From: Candidatus Pullichristensenella stercorigallinarum
GTDB taxonomy: Bacteria > Bacillota > Clostridia > Christensenellales > Aristaeellaceae
Direction: 5' to 3'
DNA: 64,000 bases
Assembly (NCBI GenBank): GCA_018712945.1
Contig: DVFZ01000070.1
Location: 1-64,000, forward strand
The translations under genes and the position numbers were made by a program. The notes beneath the pieces were generated by a model, which saw only the letters and a program-made list of their open reading frames with translations, had not been told where the DNA came from and did not search any database. Shown here piece by piece: positions 33,743-43,563 of this stretch (position 1 is its first letter; the number at the start of each line of letters is the position of its first letter).

Positions 33743-34576
33743 TCAGTATTCGTCCGGCAGCTCGTCGAGCTGGTCAAAGCGGAACACGGGGCCGTCCTTG
33801 CAGACGTACTTGGTGCCGATGTTGCACCGGCCACACTTGCCCACGCCGCACTTCATGCGAAGCTCCATCGTGGTATAGACCTGCGTCTTTTCAAAGCCCA
33901 GTTCTCCCAGCGCCTGCAGGGTGAACTTGATCATAATCGGCGGGCCGCAGACCAGCACCGTCTTGTTCGGGTCGAAGCCCAGCTCGGTGACATAGGCGGG
34001 CACAAAGCCCACATGCCCGTCCCAATCGTCCTGCGGGCGGTCGATGGTCAGGTGCACGTCCACATCCGGGGCCTTCATCCACTGATCGCGGATGATGTCG
34101 ATGTCCACCAGGTCCTCCTTGGAGCGGGAGCCGTAGACGATGTCGATATGGCCGTAGTCCGCGCGGTTGGCCAGCATGTATTCAATCACGCTGCGCAGCG
34201 GCGCCAAGCCAATGCCGCCGGCGATGAAGACAAGATCCTTGCCCTTGAGCTCGGTGTTCACCGGGAAGCCGTTTCCGTAGGGGCCGCGCACGGTAATCTG
34301 CTGGCCCACGTCCATCTGGTGAAGCCACGAGGTCAGGCAGCCGCACTTTTTGATGGAGAACTCCATGTGGTCGGTGCAGGTCGGCGAGGAGGTGATGGAA
34401 AACATCGCCTCGCCCACGCCGGGGATGGACAGCATCGCGCACTGGCCGGGCATGTGCTTAAAGCACACGCCTGTGCCCGTATCCGCGCGCACGACCGTGA
34501 AGGTCTTTACGTCCGGCGTATCGCGGCGGATGGCCTTGACCACGCCGATGGTGGGGATCAAAGCGTTGTTGTTCAT
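33743..34576 (-). CDS. flxA: FlxA-like FAD/NAD(P)H-binding oxidoreductase
   Basis: 277 residues of the ferredoxin-reductase type: FAD-binding barrel ('GQCAMLSIPGVGEAMFSITS'), NAD-binding 'VFIAGGIGLAPLRSVIEYML', 'VLVCGPPIMIKFTLQALGEL' and a C-terminal [2Fe-2S] cluster 'MKCGVGKCGRCNIG'. This is the NADH-input subunit of the FlxABCD module known from Desulfovibrio and other anaerobes and is related to sulfite reductase AsrB. Start overlaps the flxB stop by four bases (ATGA). Confidence 0.88.
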   Translation of the reverse strand: MNNNALIPTIGVVKAIRRDTPDVKTFTVVRADTGTGVCFKHMPGQCAMLSIPGVGEAMFSITSSPTCTDHMEFSIKKCGCLTSWLHQMDVGQQITVRGPYGNGFPVNTELKGKDLVFIAGGIGLAPLRSVIEYMLANRADYGHIDIVYGSRSKEDLVDIDIIRDQWMKAPDVDVHLTIDRPQDDWDGHVGFVPAYVTELGFDPNKTVLVCGPPIMIKFTLQALGELGFEKTQVYTTMELRMKCGVGKCGRCNIGTKYVCKDGPVFRFDQLDELPDEY

Positions 34577-35598
34577 TGTTTCTTCCCTCCCAACGCGCGA
34601 ATCACCTTGGCGATGTGCAGGTGCATCGGGCACTTGCTGACGCAGCGGCCGCAGCCCACGCAGGAATACATGCCCTCGTTGTTGGCGGGGAAGTATACCA
34701 GCTTGTGCATAAAGCGCTGACGGAAGCGTTCCATCTGCGTTTTGCGGTTGGTGCCCGCCGCCATCATCGTAAAGTCGGAATACATGCAGCTGTCCCAGCA
34801 GCGATAGCGCTGGATGCCGTGCCCGGTATCAAAATCGCGGATATCGTAGCACTGGCAAGTGGGGCAGACGAACGTGCAGGTGCCGCAGCCCAGGCAGGCC
34901 TGATAGAGCTTCTTCCACTCGGGGGCGTTGAATTTCTCCATCATGTGCTCGCCGTCAAAGCCGGTCAGGTCGAGGTCGGCAAGCGGGTTTTTCGCCATCT
35001 TCGCGCGGGCCTCGTCCTTGGCGGCGGCCAGGGGCGCGCCGTCGGTCTCTTCGCACAGGTCTTTCACCATCTCGAGCACTTTTTCGCCCTTTTCGGTGGC
35101 GGCATTCAGATACATCTCGTCGCCGAGAATCCACACCTGCGCGTCGCCCTGCGGCTCGGCAAGGTCGATGCCGAACACCGAGCAGAAGCAGCTCTCGCGC
35201 AGCGGGGACAGGCAGGCCAGCGACACCACGGTGCCGTTGTTGCGCCGCGCCTGGTAGTAATTGTCCACGGGGTCGGAGAGGAACACGCGGTCGAGCACGT
35301 CAAAGCTGCGCACGTCGCAGGCGCGCACGCCGAACAGGACGTAGGGCTCGGTGGGCAGTTCCGGGTTTTCCACCTCGATGCTCTTGCCCGACACGCGGAA
35401 CTCCATCAGGTGCTCGCTCTGCGGGAAGAACAAATCCTTGGGGGATTTGACGGTCATTTCATCCAGCGTCACTTCGCAGCCGCTTTCCCAGAGGTCGTAA
35501 TTGACCTGGCCGGCCTTCTTCACCGGCAGGTACAGCTTCGCGGAATCGCTGATGCGGGCGTACAGGGCGTCCGCGTTGGCAGTTTTCAGCTTCAGCAT
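34573..35598 (-). CDS. flxB: FlxB-like iron-sulfur protein (AsrA-related)
   Basis: 341 residues. The C-terminal half carries two [4Fe-4S] motifs ('CLGCGTCTFVCPTCQCYDIR' and 'CVGCGRCVSKCP'); the N-terminal half ('FGVRACDVRSFDVLDRVFLS', 'CLSPLRESCFC') matches the anaerobic sulfite reductase subunit A / hydrogenase subunit family. It should pass electrons between FlxA and FlxC/D. Two bases after the flxC stop. Confidence 0.86.
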   Translation of the reverse strand: MLKLKTANADALYARISDSAKLYLPVKKAGQVNYDLWESGCEVTLDEMTVKSPKDLFFPQSEHLMEFRVSGKSIEVENPELPTEPYVLFGVRACDVRSFDVLDRVFLSDPVDNYYQARRNNGTVVSLACLSPLRESCFCSVFGIDLAEPQGDAQVWILGDEMYLNAATEKGEKVLEMVKDLCEETDGAPLAAAKDEARAKMAKNPLADLDLTGFDGEHMMEKFNAPEWKKLYQACLGCGTCTFVCPTCQCYDIRDFDTGHGIQRYRCWDSCMYSDFTMMAAGTNRKTQMERFRQRFMHKLVYFPANNEGMYSCVGCGRCVSKCPMHLHIAKVIRALGGKKQ

Positions 35599-35599
35599 G

Positions 35600-36472
35600 C
35601 TATTCCCCCCTGTTCAGGATGACGGAAGGCTCCGCGTCGGCCTTGGTGAAGTTGATCAGCGGATGGCGGCCTTCCGAATTCTCGCCGGCCTGGTAATCGC
35701 CATAGAGCGTATCCATATCCTTGATGAACTTGCGGTTCAAAAGGTGCAGCGGAATGCCCTGCGGGCACACGCGCGAGCACTCGCCGCAGTCCGTGCAGCG
35801 GCCGGCCACATGGAAGGCGCGAATGATGTGGAACTGGTTCTCCTCAAAGGTATCGGTGTTGGCCTTGGAGGATACGCCGGAATCCGGGTTGTCAAACACG
35901 CACTTGACGCACGTGCACGCCGGGCAGACGTTGCGGCAGGCGTTGCAGCGGATGCACTTGGAAAGCTCGCTGCGCCAGAAGGCGAAGCGCTCCTCGGGCG
36001 TCTTTTCCTCCAGCGCGCGCACCTCGGCGAAGCGGTCGCTTTCAGGCACCTCATGGCAGGACTCGTCGTCGATCACTTCATCGGCGATGGCAAAATCCTT
36101 GCCCTTGCAGAATTCGCACTTCATGCACAGGCCGTCCTTGCCCTCCATGCCCTTGCAGCCCACGCCCAGCACGTACACATTTTCGCGCTTGACGCGGTGC
36201 TCGCACAGAAGCTGGTTCAGGCTCAGGGAATCGCAGGGCTTGATCAGCGCCAGCGTCTTGCCCTCCAGTTTGGAGGCCTCGACCAGCTTTTTGGATAGGT
36301 TGGCCGCGCAGAATTTGTCGTAGACCAGGTTGTCTATATCATCCTTTTCAAACAGGGCCGGGGTGCGCTCGTAATCGAACTCGCCCTTTTCCCAGCCCAG
36401 CACGCGTTGAACCTCGCCGGAGGCGAGCAGCTCTTTTACGCGCGCAAGAACTTTTTCAGCTATTGCTTGCAT
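35600..36472 (-). CDS. flxC: FlxC-like iron-sulfur protein
   Basis: 290 residues. The front part ('LIKPCDSLSLNQLLCEHRVK', 'GVGCKGMEGKDGLCMKCEFC') is rich in cysteines and resembles FrhB/HdrA-associated 4Fe-4S dicluster proteins; two ferredoxin motifs follow ('CIRCNACRNVCPACTCVKC' and 'CTDCGECSRVCP'). Family, size and order fit FlxC. The ATG at 36472 has GGAGG six bases upstream and overlaps the end of the mvhD-like gene by 13 bases; the frame is open a further 68 codons upstream but with shadow composition. Confidence 0.85.
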   Translation of the reverse strand: MQAIAEKVLARVKELLASGEVQRVLGWEKGEFDYERTPALFEKDDIDNLVYDKFCAANLSKKLVEASKLEGKTLALIKPCDSLSLNQLLCEHRVKRENVYVLGVGCKGMEGKDGLCMKCEFCKGKDFAIADEVIDDESCHEVPESDRFAEVRALEEKTPEERFAFWRSELSKCIRCNACRNVCPACTCVKCVFDNPDSGVSSKANTDTFEENQFHIIRAFHVAGRCTDCGECSRVCPQGIPLHLLNRKFIKDMDTLYGDYQAGENSEGRHPLINFTKADAEPSVILNRGE

Positions 36473-36900
36473 CTCAAATCCTCCAGCTTCACATTCTCGC
36501 CCAGCTCGTGGATGGTGGCGGCGAAGTCGTTCATGACGTTTGCGAAGCGCGCGCCCTCGGCGGCGGAAACCCACTCCACGCGCACGCGGCGGCGGTCCAC
36601 GCCCAGGTAATCCAGCATGCTGAACAGAAGCGTCATGCGGCGGCGGGCGTAGTAGTTGCCGGTGGTGTAGTGGCAATCGCCGGGATGGCAGCCGCAGAGG
36701 ATCACGCCGTCCGCGCCGCGCTGGAACGCGCGCAGGATGAACAGCGGGTTCACGCGGCAGGAGCAGGGCACGCGGATGATTTTCACATCCGCCGGGTAGC
36801 TCAGGCGGCTGGAGCCGGCCAGGTCAGCGCCGGCATAGCTGCACCAGTTGCAGCAGAAAGCCACGATGAGGGGCTTGAACTCCTTTACTGTGCTTTGCAT
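36460..36900 (-). CDS. flxD: MvhD/FlxD-like [2Fe-2S] electron-transfer protein
   Basis: 146 residues, single MvhD domain: 'IVAFCCNWCSYAGADLAGSS', 'RVPCSCRVNPLFILRAFQRG' and 'LCGCHPGDCHYTTGNYYARR' contain the conserved cysteines. MvhD proteins connect HdrA to its electron donor. Overlaps the end of hdrA by 16 bases, a further sign that HdrA and FlxD are made together. Confidence 0.92.
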   Translation of the reverse strand: MQSTVKEFKPLIVAFCCNWCSYAGADLAGSSRLSYPADVKIIRVPCSCRVNPLFILRAFQRGADGVILCGCHPGDCHYTTGNYYARRRMTLLFSMLDYLGVDRRRVRVEWVSAAEGARFANVMNDFAATIHELGENVKLEDLRCKQ

Positions 36901-38882
36901 ATCGCGTCCACCTCCGCCATAATCTGTCGGTTGGCAAAGCCCTTCAAATCCATCGCGCCGGACGGGCAGGTAACGGTACAGGCGCCGCAGCCCTGGCAGA
37001 CGGCCTCGTTGACCTGGGCAATGCGGCGAACCTCGCGCACGCCGGGGCCACGCACTTCCTTCTCAATGTAGGAAATGGCGCCGTAGGGGCAGACCTTTTC
37101 GCACTGAGAACAGCCGTTGCACAGAAGCTCGTTGGAGTGGGCCACGCAGGGGTTGGTGACCAGGTGATCCTTGGCCAGCAGGCCAATGACCTTGGAGGCC
37201 GCCGCGCCCGCCTGGGCCACGGTTTCAGGAATATCCTTGGGGCCCTGGCACACGCCGGAGAGGAACACGCCCGCCGTCGGGCTTTCCACGGGGCGCAGCT
37301 TGGGATGCGCCTCGGTGAAGAAGTCGTTGGTATCCATGGAGGCGGTGAGCATGGTGGCCAGATCGCGCGCGCCGGGGTTGGGCTCGATGGCCGTGGCCAG
37401 CACCACCATGTCGGCGGGGATGGTGAGCTGTTCGTTGTTGAGCAGGTCGCTGCCCTGCACCATCAGCTTGCCATCCTGCTCCCACACCTTGCCGACCATG
37501 CCCTTGATATAGTCCACGCCGTACTGCTCCACCGCGCGGCGGTAGAACTCGTCGAAGTTCTTGCCGGGGGTGCGCACGTCTATATAGAATACGTGGACGT
37601 TGACATCCGGGTATTTGTCGCGCACGAGCATGGCGTGCTTGGCGGTGTACATGCAGCAGATCTTCGAGCAGTAGGGCTTGCCCTTGTCCGCGTCCTCGGA
37701 GCAACGGGAGCCGACGCACTGGATAAACACGATCTCATGCGGGTGCTTGCCGTCGGAGGGGCGCACGAGCTGGCCCTTGGTTGGGCCGGCGGCGTTCATG
37801 ATGCGCTCGAACTCCAGGGAGGTGACCACGTCCTTGCAGGTATTGTAGCCATACTCGTCAAAGCCGTTCAGGTCGATGGGCTTAAAGCCGGTGGCGGCGA
37901 CGATGGCGCCGTACTGGCGCTCGATGATCTCATCTTCCTGCTGGTAGTTGATCGCGCCCGCGGAGCAGACCTTTTCGCACAGGCCGCACTTGCCGGTCTT
38001 GAGCTTGATGCACTGCTCGGGGTCGATGCAGGCGACGTTGGGAATGGCCTGCGCGAACGGGATATAGATAGCCGTGCGCGTATTCAGACCCATGTTGAAT
38101 TCATTCTTGCCCTTGCGGGAGGGGCACTTTTCCATGCACGCGCCGCAACCGGTGCACTTGGTGATATCCACATAGCGCGCCTTTTTGCGGATGGTGACGG
38201 TGAAATTGCCCACAAAGCCGGAAACCTTTTCGACCTCGGCGTAGGAGATGATGTCGATCTTCTCGCTCTGGGAGGCGTCCACCATCTTCGGGGTGAGGAT
38301 GCAGGCCGCGCAGTCCAGGGTCGGGAAGGTCTTGTCCAGCTGCGCCATGCGGCCGCCGATGGTGGGCGATTTTTCGACGATGTCCACCTCGTAGCCGGCG
38401 TCGGCGATATCCAGAGCGGTCTGGATGCCGGCGATGCCGCCGCCGATGACCAGGGCGCGCTTGATGACCGGGCTGGTGCCGGCGGTGAGGGGCGCGTTTT
38501 TGAGCACCTTGGCCACCGCGGCCTTGGCCAGCGTGATGGCTTTCTCAGTGCCCACTTCCTTATCCTTGTGAATCCAGGAGCACTGCTCGCGGATGTTGGC
38601 GATTTCCACCATATAGGGGTTCAGGCCGGCCTTTTCCGCAGTCTTGCGGAAGGTGGCCTCGTGCATGCGCGGCGAGCAGGAGCACACCACCACGCCGGTC
38701 AGGCCGTATTCCGCGATTGCGTCGCGGATTTTCTGCTGGCCGACCTCAGAGCACATATACTGATAATCCGTGGCGTATACGACGCCCGGAACGTTCTTCA
38801 TGGCCTCAGCAACCGCATGCACGTCCACCGTGCCGGCGATGTTGCTTCCGCACCAGCAAACAAAGACGCCGATTTTCTGCAT
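36885..38882 (-). CDS. hdrA: heterodisulfide reductase subunit A (bifurcating flavoprotein)
   Basis: 665 residues, normal HdrA length. Order: N-terminal Fe-S segment ('VFVCWCGSNIAGTVDV', 'VVVCSCSPRMHEATFRKTAE'), FAD domain ('ALVIGGGIAGIQTALDIADA'), HdrA-specific 'LDCAACILTPKM', inserted ferredoxin motifs ('CTGCGACMEKCP', 'CGLCEKVCSAGA') and C-terminal pair ('CNGCSQCEKVCP', 'CQGCGACTVTCP'). In methanogens this flavin splits electrons between ferredoxin and heterodisulfide. Preceded by AAGGAG and located between hdrC and flxD. Confidence 0.93.
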   Translation of the reverse strand: MQKIGVFVCWCGSNIAGTVDVHAVAEAMKNVPGVVYATDYQYMCSEVGQQKIRDAIAEYGLTGVVVCSCSPRMHEATFRKTAEKAGLNPYMVEIANIREQCSWIHKDKEVGTEKAITLAKAAVAKVLKNAPLTAGTSPVIKRALVIGGGIAGIQTALDIADAGYEVDIVEKSPTIGGRMAQLDKTFPTLDCAACILTPKMVDASQSEKIDIISYAEVEKVSGFVGNFTVTIRKKARYVDITKCTGCGACMEKCPSRKGKNEFNMGLNTRTAIYIPFAQAIPNVACIDPEQCIKLKTGKCGLCEKVCSAGAINYQQEDEIIERQYGAIVAATGFKPIDLNGFDEYGYNTCKDVVTSLEFERIMNAAGPTKGQLVRPSDGKHPHEIVFIQCVGSRCSEDADKGKPYCSKICCMYTAKHAMLVRDKYPDVNVHVFYIDVRTPGKNFDEFYRRAVEQYGVDYIKGMVGKVWEQDGKLMVQGSDLLNNEQLTIPADMVVLATAIEPNPGARDLATMLTASMDTNDFFTEAHPKLRPVESPTAGVFLSGVCQGPKDIPETVAQAGAAASKVIGLLAKDHLVTNPCVAHSNELLCNGCSQCEKVCPYGAISYIEKEVRGPGVREVRRIAQVNEAVCQGCGACTVTCPSGAMDLKGFANRQIMAEVDAICKAQ

Positions 38883-38896
38883 AGTCGTATCTCTCC

Positions 38897-39286
38897 TTAT
38901 TTGCCGTACTTGCGCATGGCCGCGACGATGGCCTGCTGGGGAAGCTCGGGATCGAGCTTGGCGGGAATTTCATCGCTGGTCATGTGGTTGAGTCCCTGCT
39001 GGCGGATGACGAGCAGGCGCACGGCCTCGACCAGTTTGGCCGGCTCCACATTGCGCGGGCAGCGCTCCACGCACGCCATGCAAGCCAGGCAGCGGTACAA
39101 AGACGGCGAAGCCATCAGCTTTTCGATCTCGCCCTTGTCCACCATGGCCACGAACTGGTGCGGATGGTACTCCATCTCGCCATAGGCCGGGCAGGTTCCC
39201 GAGCACTTGCCGCACTTCATGCACTTGCGCGGGTTGACGCCGCTGATTTCAAGCACGGTTTCTTTCAGGTTCGTATGTCCGCTCAT
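38897..39286 (-). CDS. hdrC: heterodisulfide reductase subunit C
   Basis: 129 residues with two [4Fe-4S] motifs ('CMKCGKCSGTCPAYGEME' and 'CLACMACVERCP'), the standard HdrC arrangement, and a C-terminal helical tail. It relays electrons from HdrA to HdrB. AAAGGAGG precedes the ATG at 39286, which overlaps the hdrB stop by four bases. Confidence 0.92.
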   Translation of the reverse strand: MSGHTNLKETVLEISGVNPRKCMKCGKCSGTCPAYGEMEYHPHQFVAMVDKGEIEKLMASPSLYRCLACMACVERCPRNVEPAKLVEAVRLLVIRQQGLNHMTSDEIPAKLDPELPQQAIVAAMRKYGK

Positions 39287-40077
39287 GCCTGAACCTCCTT
39301 TACGCCCAGGGCCTCGGCGAGAAGCTCGGTAAAGTATTTGACCGGCACAGCGCCTTCGGGCGCGTTGGCCGTCAGGTTGTACATGCACAGCGGGCAAGCG
39401 GTAACGATCATCTCCGCGCCCGCGGCTTTGGCGGAATCGAGGATGCGCGCGGCGCTCTTCTGAGCCTGCGATTTATCCTCCAGCGTCACATAAGCGCCGC
39501 AGCACTCGTTGCGCTGGCCGTAGATCACCGGCGTCGCGCCGATGGACTGAATGAAATCCTCGATTACAGTGGGGTTTTCCGGGTCGTCGAAGGCCATGAC
39601 CTTGCCAGGGCGAAGCAGCAGGCAGCCGTAGTAGGCGGCAATCTTTTTGCCCTTGAAGGAATTGACGACCTTGGCCTTGACCTGGTCAAAGCCCACCTCG
39701 TCACGAAGCATCTCCAGATAGTGGATGACCTTCGCCTCCCCCTCGTAAGGGCGCTCGGGGGCGAGGTAATTGTTGACCTTGAGGCGGAAGTTTTCGTCCG
39801 CCTTGATATCCTCGTTGGCGCGCTTGAGGACGTTGTGGCAGGCCGAGCATACGGTGATGAGCGTATTGTCCAAATCGCGGGCGGCCATCAGGGCGCGCAC
39901 GGCGGACAGGCGCGTGGCGATCTCATCCTTTGCCATGGGATACACCGCGCCGCAGCACTGCCATTCCGGCAACTCCTCAAGCTCCGCGCCCAGGGCGGCG
40001 GCGGACAGGCGCGCGTACCTGTCCAGATCCTTGGCCCGGGTCTTCAGCGTGCATCCGGGGTAGTAAGAATAGCGCAT
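39283..40077 (-). CDS. hdrB: heterodisulfide reductase subunit B
   Basis: 264 residues with two CCG domains: 'PGCTLK' ... 'WQCCGAVY' ... 'CSACHN', and 'YYGCLLLRP' ... 'NECCGAYV' ... 'CPLCMYN'. These cysteines build the paired noncubane [4Fe-4S] clusters that cleave heterodisulfide in methanogens. Since this bacterium should lack CoM-S-S-CoB, the acceptor must be another disulfide, a thiol cofactor or the fumarate reductase itself. The ATG at 40077 has AAAGGAG about nine bases upstream. Confidence 0.92.
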   Translation of the reverse strand: MRYSYYPGCTLKTRAKDLDRYARLSAAALGAELEELPEWQCCGAVYPMAKDEIATRLSAVRALMAARDLDNTLITVCSACHNVLKRANEDIKADENFRLKVNNYLAPERPYEGEAKVIHYLEMLRDEVGFDQVKAKVVNSFKGKKIAAYYGCLLLRPGKVMAFDDPENPTVIEDFIQSIGATPVIYGQRNECCGAYVTLEDKSQAQKSAARILDSAKAAGAEMIVTACPLCMYNLTANAPEGAVPVKYFTELLAEALGVKEVQA

Positions 40078-40188
40078 GAGGCATGCTCCTTTTGCGTGGT
40101 ATTTGACGCGCGGACGCGAAAAACGGTTCCGCGCAAATTGCCATGGACCCCGGCGGGCAAGGGCGCGCGCCGGAATCCACCGGCCGGG

Positions 40189-40204
40189 CGGAGGGGTTCC
40201 TCCG
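40189..40204 (-). terminator. small hairpin just after fumC
   Basis: CGGAGG/CCTCCG with a four-base loop immediately after the fumarase stop codon, inside the operon. No T-run: more likely an RNA-processing or stability element than a full terminator. Confidence 0.35.
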
Positions 40205-41575
<1,371 letters not shown>

Positions 41576-41679
41576 GCGCGTACTCCTTCCGTCGTCAGTT
41601 TGGGGAGGTTTCCCATGTTCTGTAAAGCGCGGAAAGACCGGCGGTGCCGTTTGGCGCCGCCGATCCTGCGCGAATCGGA

Positions 41680-42630
41680 TTAGATATCCAGCGTGGCGAT
41701 GACGCTCTTGAGGGCGTTCGCGCTGGCGTGCAGCTTCTCCAGCTCCACATCGGTGAGCTTGGGCAGGATGCGGCCGCGGATCTCGCCGTCGGCGATGAGG
41801 ATGGGCAGGCTCAGGCACACATCGTCGATGCCATATTCGCCGTTGAGCATTGAGGAAACCGTGGCCACGGCGTTGACCGAGCCGAACAGGCAATCGCAGA
41901 TGCCGCACACGGACATGGCGATGGCGTAGTAGGTCGCGCCCTTGCGCTTGATGATCTTGGCGCCGGAGGAGCGCATGTACTTTTCGATCTCGTCAAAGTC
42001 GAGGTCGGTGAGGATGCCGGTGCGCAGCTTGATCAAATCCTTATACTCAAGCAGGCTGATGGTGCTGACCTGGGCGATGGACCAGGGGATGAACGAAGTT
42101 TCGCCATGCTCGCCGAACACATAGGCGTGCACGTTCTTTTCGCTCACGTTCAGGTACTCGGCCAGGCGGGCGCGCAGGCGGGCGGTATCCAGCAACGTGC
42201 CGGAGCCGATGATGCGCTCATGCGGGATATTGGTCACCTTGTGGAACACATAGGTGAGGATATCCACCGGGTTGGAGACGATGATATAGGTAGCGTCCGG
42301 GCAGTACTTGGTGATCTGCGGGGCGATGGCCTTGATGACATTTACGTTGGTCTGGGCCAAATCCATGCGGGTCTGCCCCTCCTTGCGGGGGACGCCGGAG
42401 GTGATGATGACGATGTCCGAACCGGCGGCGCTCTCATAGGTGCCCGCATAGACAGACACGGGGGACGCAGTCAGCGGCGTGCCCTGACGGATGTCCATAG
42501 CCTCGCCGAGCGCCTTTTCCTCGTTGATGTCTACAATAACGACCTCGTCCGCGGTGTGCTGGACAGACATCATGAAGGCGATGGTGGAGCCGACGTTACC
42601 CGCTCCGATCACAGTAATCTTGTTCTTCAT
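41680..42630 (-). CDS. mdh: malate dehydrogenase of the LDH-like family
   Basis: 316 residues. NAD fold '[20 protein letters not shown]', catalytic His in '[14 protein letters not shown]', Asp/Arg pair in '[13 protein letters not shown]'. In the substrate loop ('[18 protein letters not shown]') the specificity position that is Gln in lactate dehydrogenases is Arg, as in malate dehydrogenases, so oxaloacetate is the predicted substrate although automatic annotation may say L-lactate dehydrogenase. First gene of the fumarate-reductase operon, which fits oxaloacetate to malate to fumarate to succinate. Confidence 0.85.
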   Translation of the reverse strand: MKNKITVIGAGNVGSTIAFMMSVQHTADEVVIVDINEEKALGEAMDIRQGTPLTASPVSVYAGTYESAAGSDIVIITSGVPRKEGQTRMDLAQTNVNVIKAIAPQITKYCPDATYIIVSNPVDILTYVFHKVTNIPHERIIGSGTLLDTARLRARLAEYLNVSEKNVHAYVFGEHGETSFIPWSIAQVSTISLLEYKDLIKLRTGILTDLDFDEIEKYMRSSGAKIIKRKGATYYAIAMSVCGICDCLFGSVNAVATVSSMLNGEYGIDDVCLSLPILIADGEIRGRILPKLTDVELEKLHASANALKSVIATLDI

Positions 42631-42729
42631 TGCAGCTTTCCTTTCTTCGAGCGCATGGCTCCTGGTCTGTGTGTTTGTTCCCGCTATTTATCATAGTAGG
42701 AACCCGCCGGTTCGTGAAGATGGCAATCC

Positions 42730-42745
42730 GGCATGTTGTTATGCC
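42730..42745 (-). promoter_or_regulatory. palindrome at the start of the mdh transcript (operator candidate)
   Basis: GGCAT-GTTGTT-ATGCC (5-bp arms, 6-bp spacer), at about +3 to +18 of the promoter at 42755-42784, where a repressor would block RNA polymerase. Confidence 0.4.
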
Positions 42746-42754
42746 ATTACCTAT

Positions 42755-42784
42755 ATTGTATTTCAAACTTTCATTTGTGGTCAA
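42755..42784 (-). promoter_or_regulatory. promoter of the mdh-fumC-hdr-flx-frd operon
   Basis: Minus strand TTGACC, 18-base spacer, TACAAT, in an A/T-rich region. A TTGTTAA half-site of the Rex type lies just upstream of the -35 (near 42806-42812), but the second half is not conserved. Confidence 0.65.
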
Positions 42785-42935
42785 GGGGAAATTGAGTAAA
42801 TTAACAAGGGAATTTGCCCCGTTTCTGGGCCTGCGGCGGCCTGGCGGCCACAGGTATATAAATTTTCGGCATATAGGTATATATAATCCCATATATTCGC
42901 ATAAACATTTTACATTACGTTAGATTTTACTAATA

Positions 42936-42964
42936 TTTACGTCTCACAAACGCGATGTTATAAT
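42936..42964 (+). promoter_or_regulatory. promoter of the SRAP gene
   Basis: TTTACG, 17-base spacer, TATAAT, about 27 bases upstream of the GTG start. Confidence 0.7.
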
Positions 42965-42991
42965 CATACAAAAGGAAAGGGGGAATCGCAT

Positions 42992-43546
42992 GTGTGCGGG
43001 CGCTATTTCCTGGCGCGGGAAGTTTCCGATGAAGCCCTTTTGCGCATTTTGGAAACGCTTGAGGCGCGGGAGGAAGAATGTAAGCGAAGCGGGGATATCT
43101 TTCCCACAGACGCGGCCCCGGCATTGGCGCTGGGGCGCATACTGACCATGCGCTGGGGCTTTCCCCGGCCCGGCGGCGGGCAGGTGGTCATCAATGCCCG
43201 CAGCGAAACGGCAACGGAAAAGCCTCTGTTCCGCGGCGCGCTCCGCTGCCTTTTGCCAGCCAGCGGTTATTACGAGTGGGACGGGGCAAAGCGCAGGTTC
43301 GCTTTCACCCGCCCGGGCGGGGCTGTGTATATGGCCGGGCTGTGGCGGCCCGGCGCGGACGGCGTAAAGCGCTTTGTCATCCTCACCCGCGAAGCCCCGG
43401 CCCCGGCGCGGCGCATCCACACGCGCATGCCCGTGCTGTTTGAGGGCGGCATGCGCCGCGCCTGGCTGGATGCCAAAAATTCCCTGCCCGACCTTCTGCG
43501 CGCGGCGGTGGACGATGTGGACTGCGCGGAGGCGCAGCAGGGATAA
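42992..43546 (+). CDS. SRAP (HMCES/YedK) abasic-site processing protein
   Basis: 184 residues. Translation from the GTG at 42992 gives 'MCGRYF', placing the catalytic Cys at position 2 as the family requires; an ATG two bases earlier reads another frame and is rejected. Other active-site blocks are 'VINARSET', 'LPASGYYEWDG' and 'ARRIHTRMPVLF'. The protein crosslinks to abasic sites in single-stranded DNA and protects them. AAAGGAAAGGGGG lies upstream. It is slightly short for the family, mainly in the region between Cys2 and NARSET. Confidence 0.9.
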   Translation: MCGRYFLAREVSDEALLRILETLEAREEECKRSGDIFPTDAAPALALGRILTMRWGFPRPGGGQVVINARSETATEKPLFRGALRCLLPASGYYEWDGAKRRFAFTRPGGAVYMAGLWRPGADGVKRFVILTREAPAPARRIHTRMPVLFEGGMRRAWLDAKNSLPDLLRAAVDDVDCAEAQQG

Positions 43547-43563
43547 AATGCGCGCTCTGGCGG

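Noticed and set aside
37137-39185. 682-codon plus-strand open frame opposite hdrA
   Set aside because: Antisense shadow in GC-rich DNA; the minus strand carries all HdrA cysteine motifs.
41680-42630. L-lactate dehydrogenase call
   Set aside because: Arg in place of Gln in the specificity loop and the fumC/Frd context favour malate dehydrogenase.
42990-42992. ATG at 42990 as start of the SRAP gene
   Set aside because: It reads another frame (MCAGAIS); only the GTG at 42992 yields the obligatory MCGRYF.
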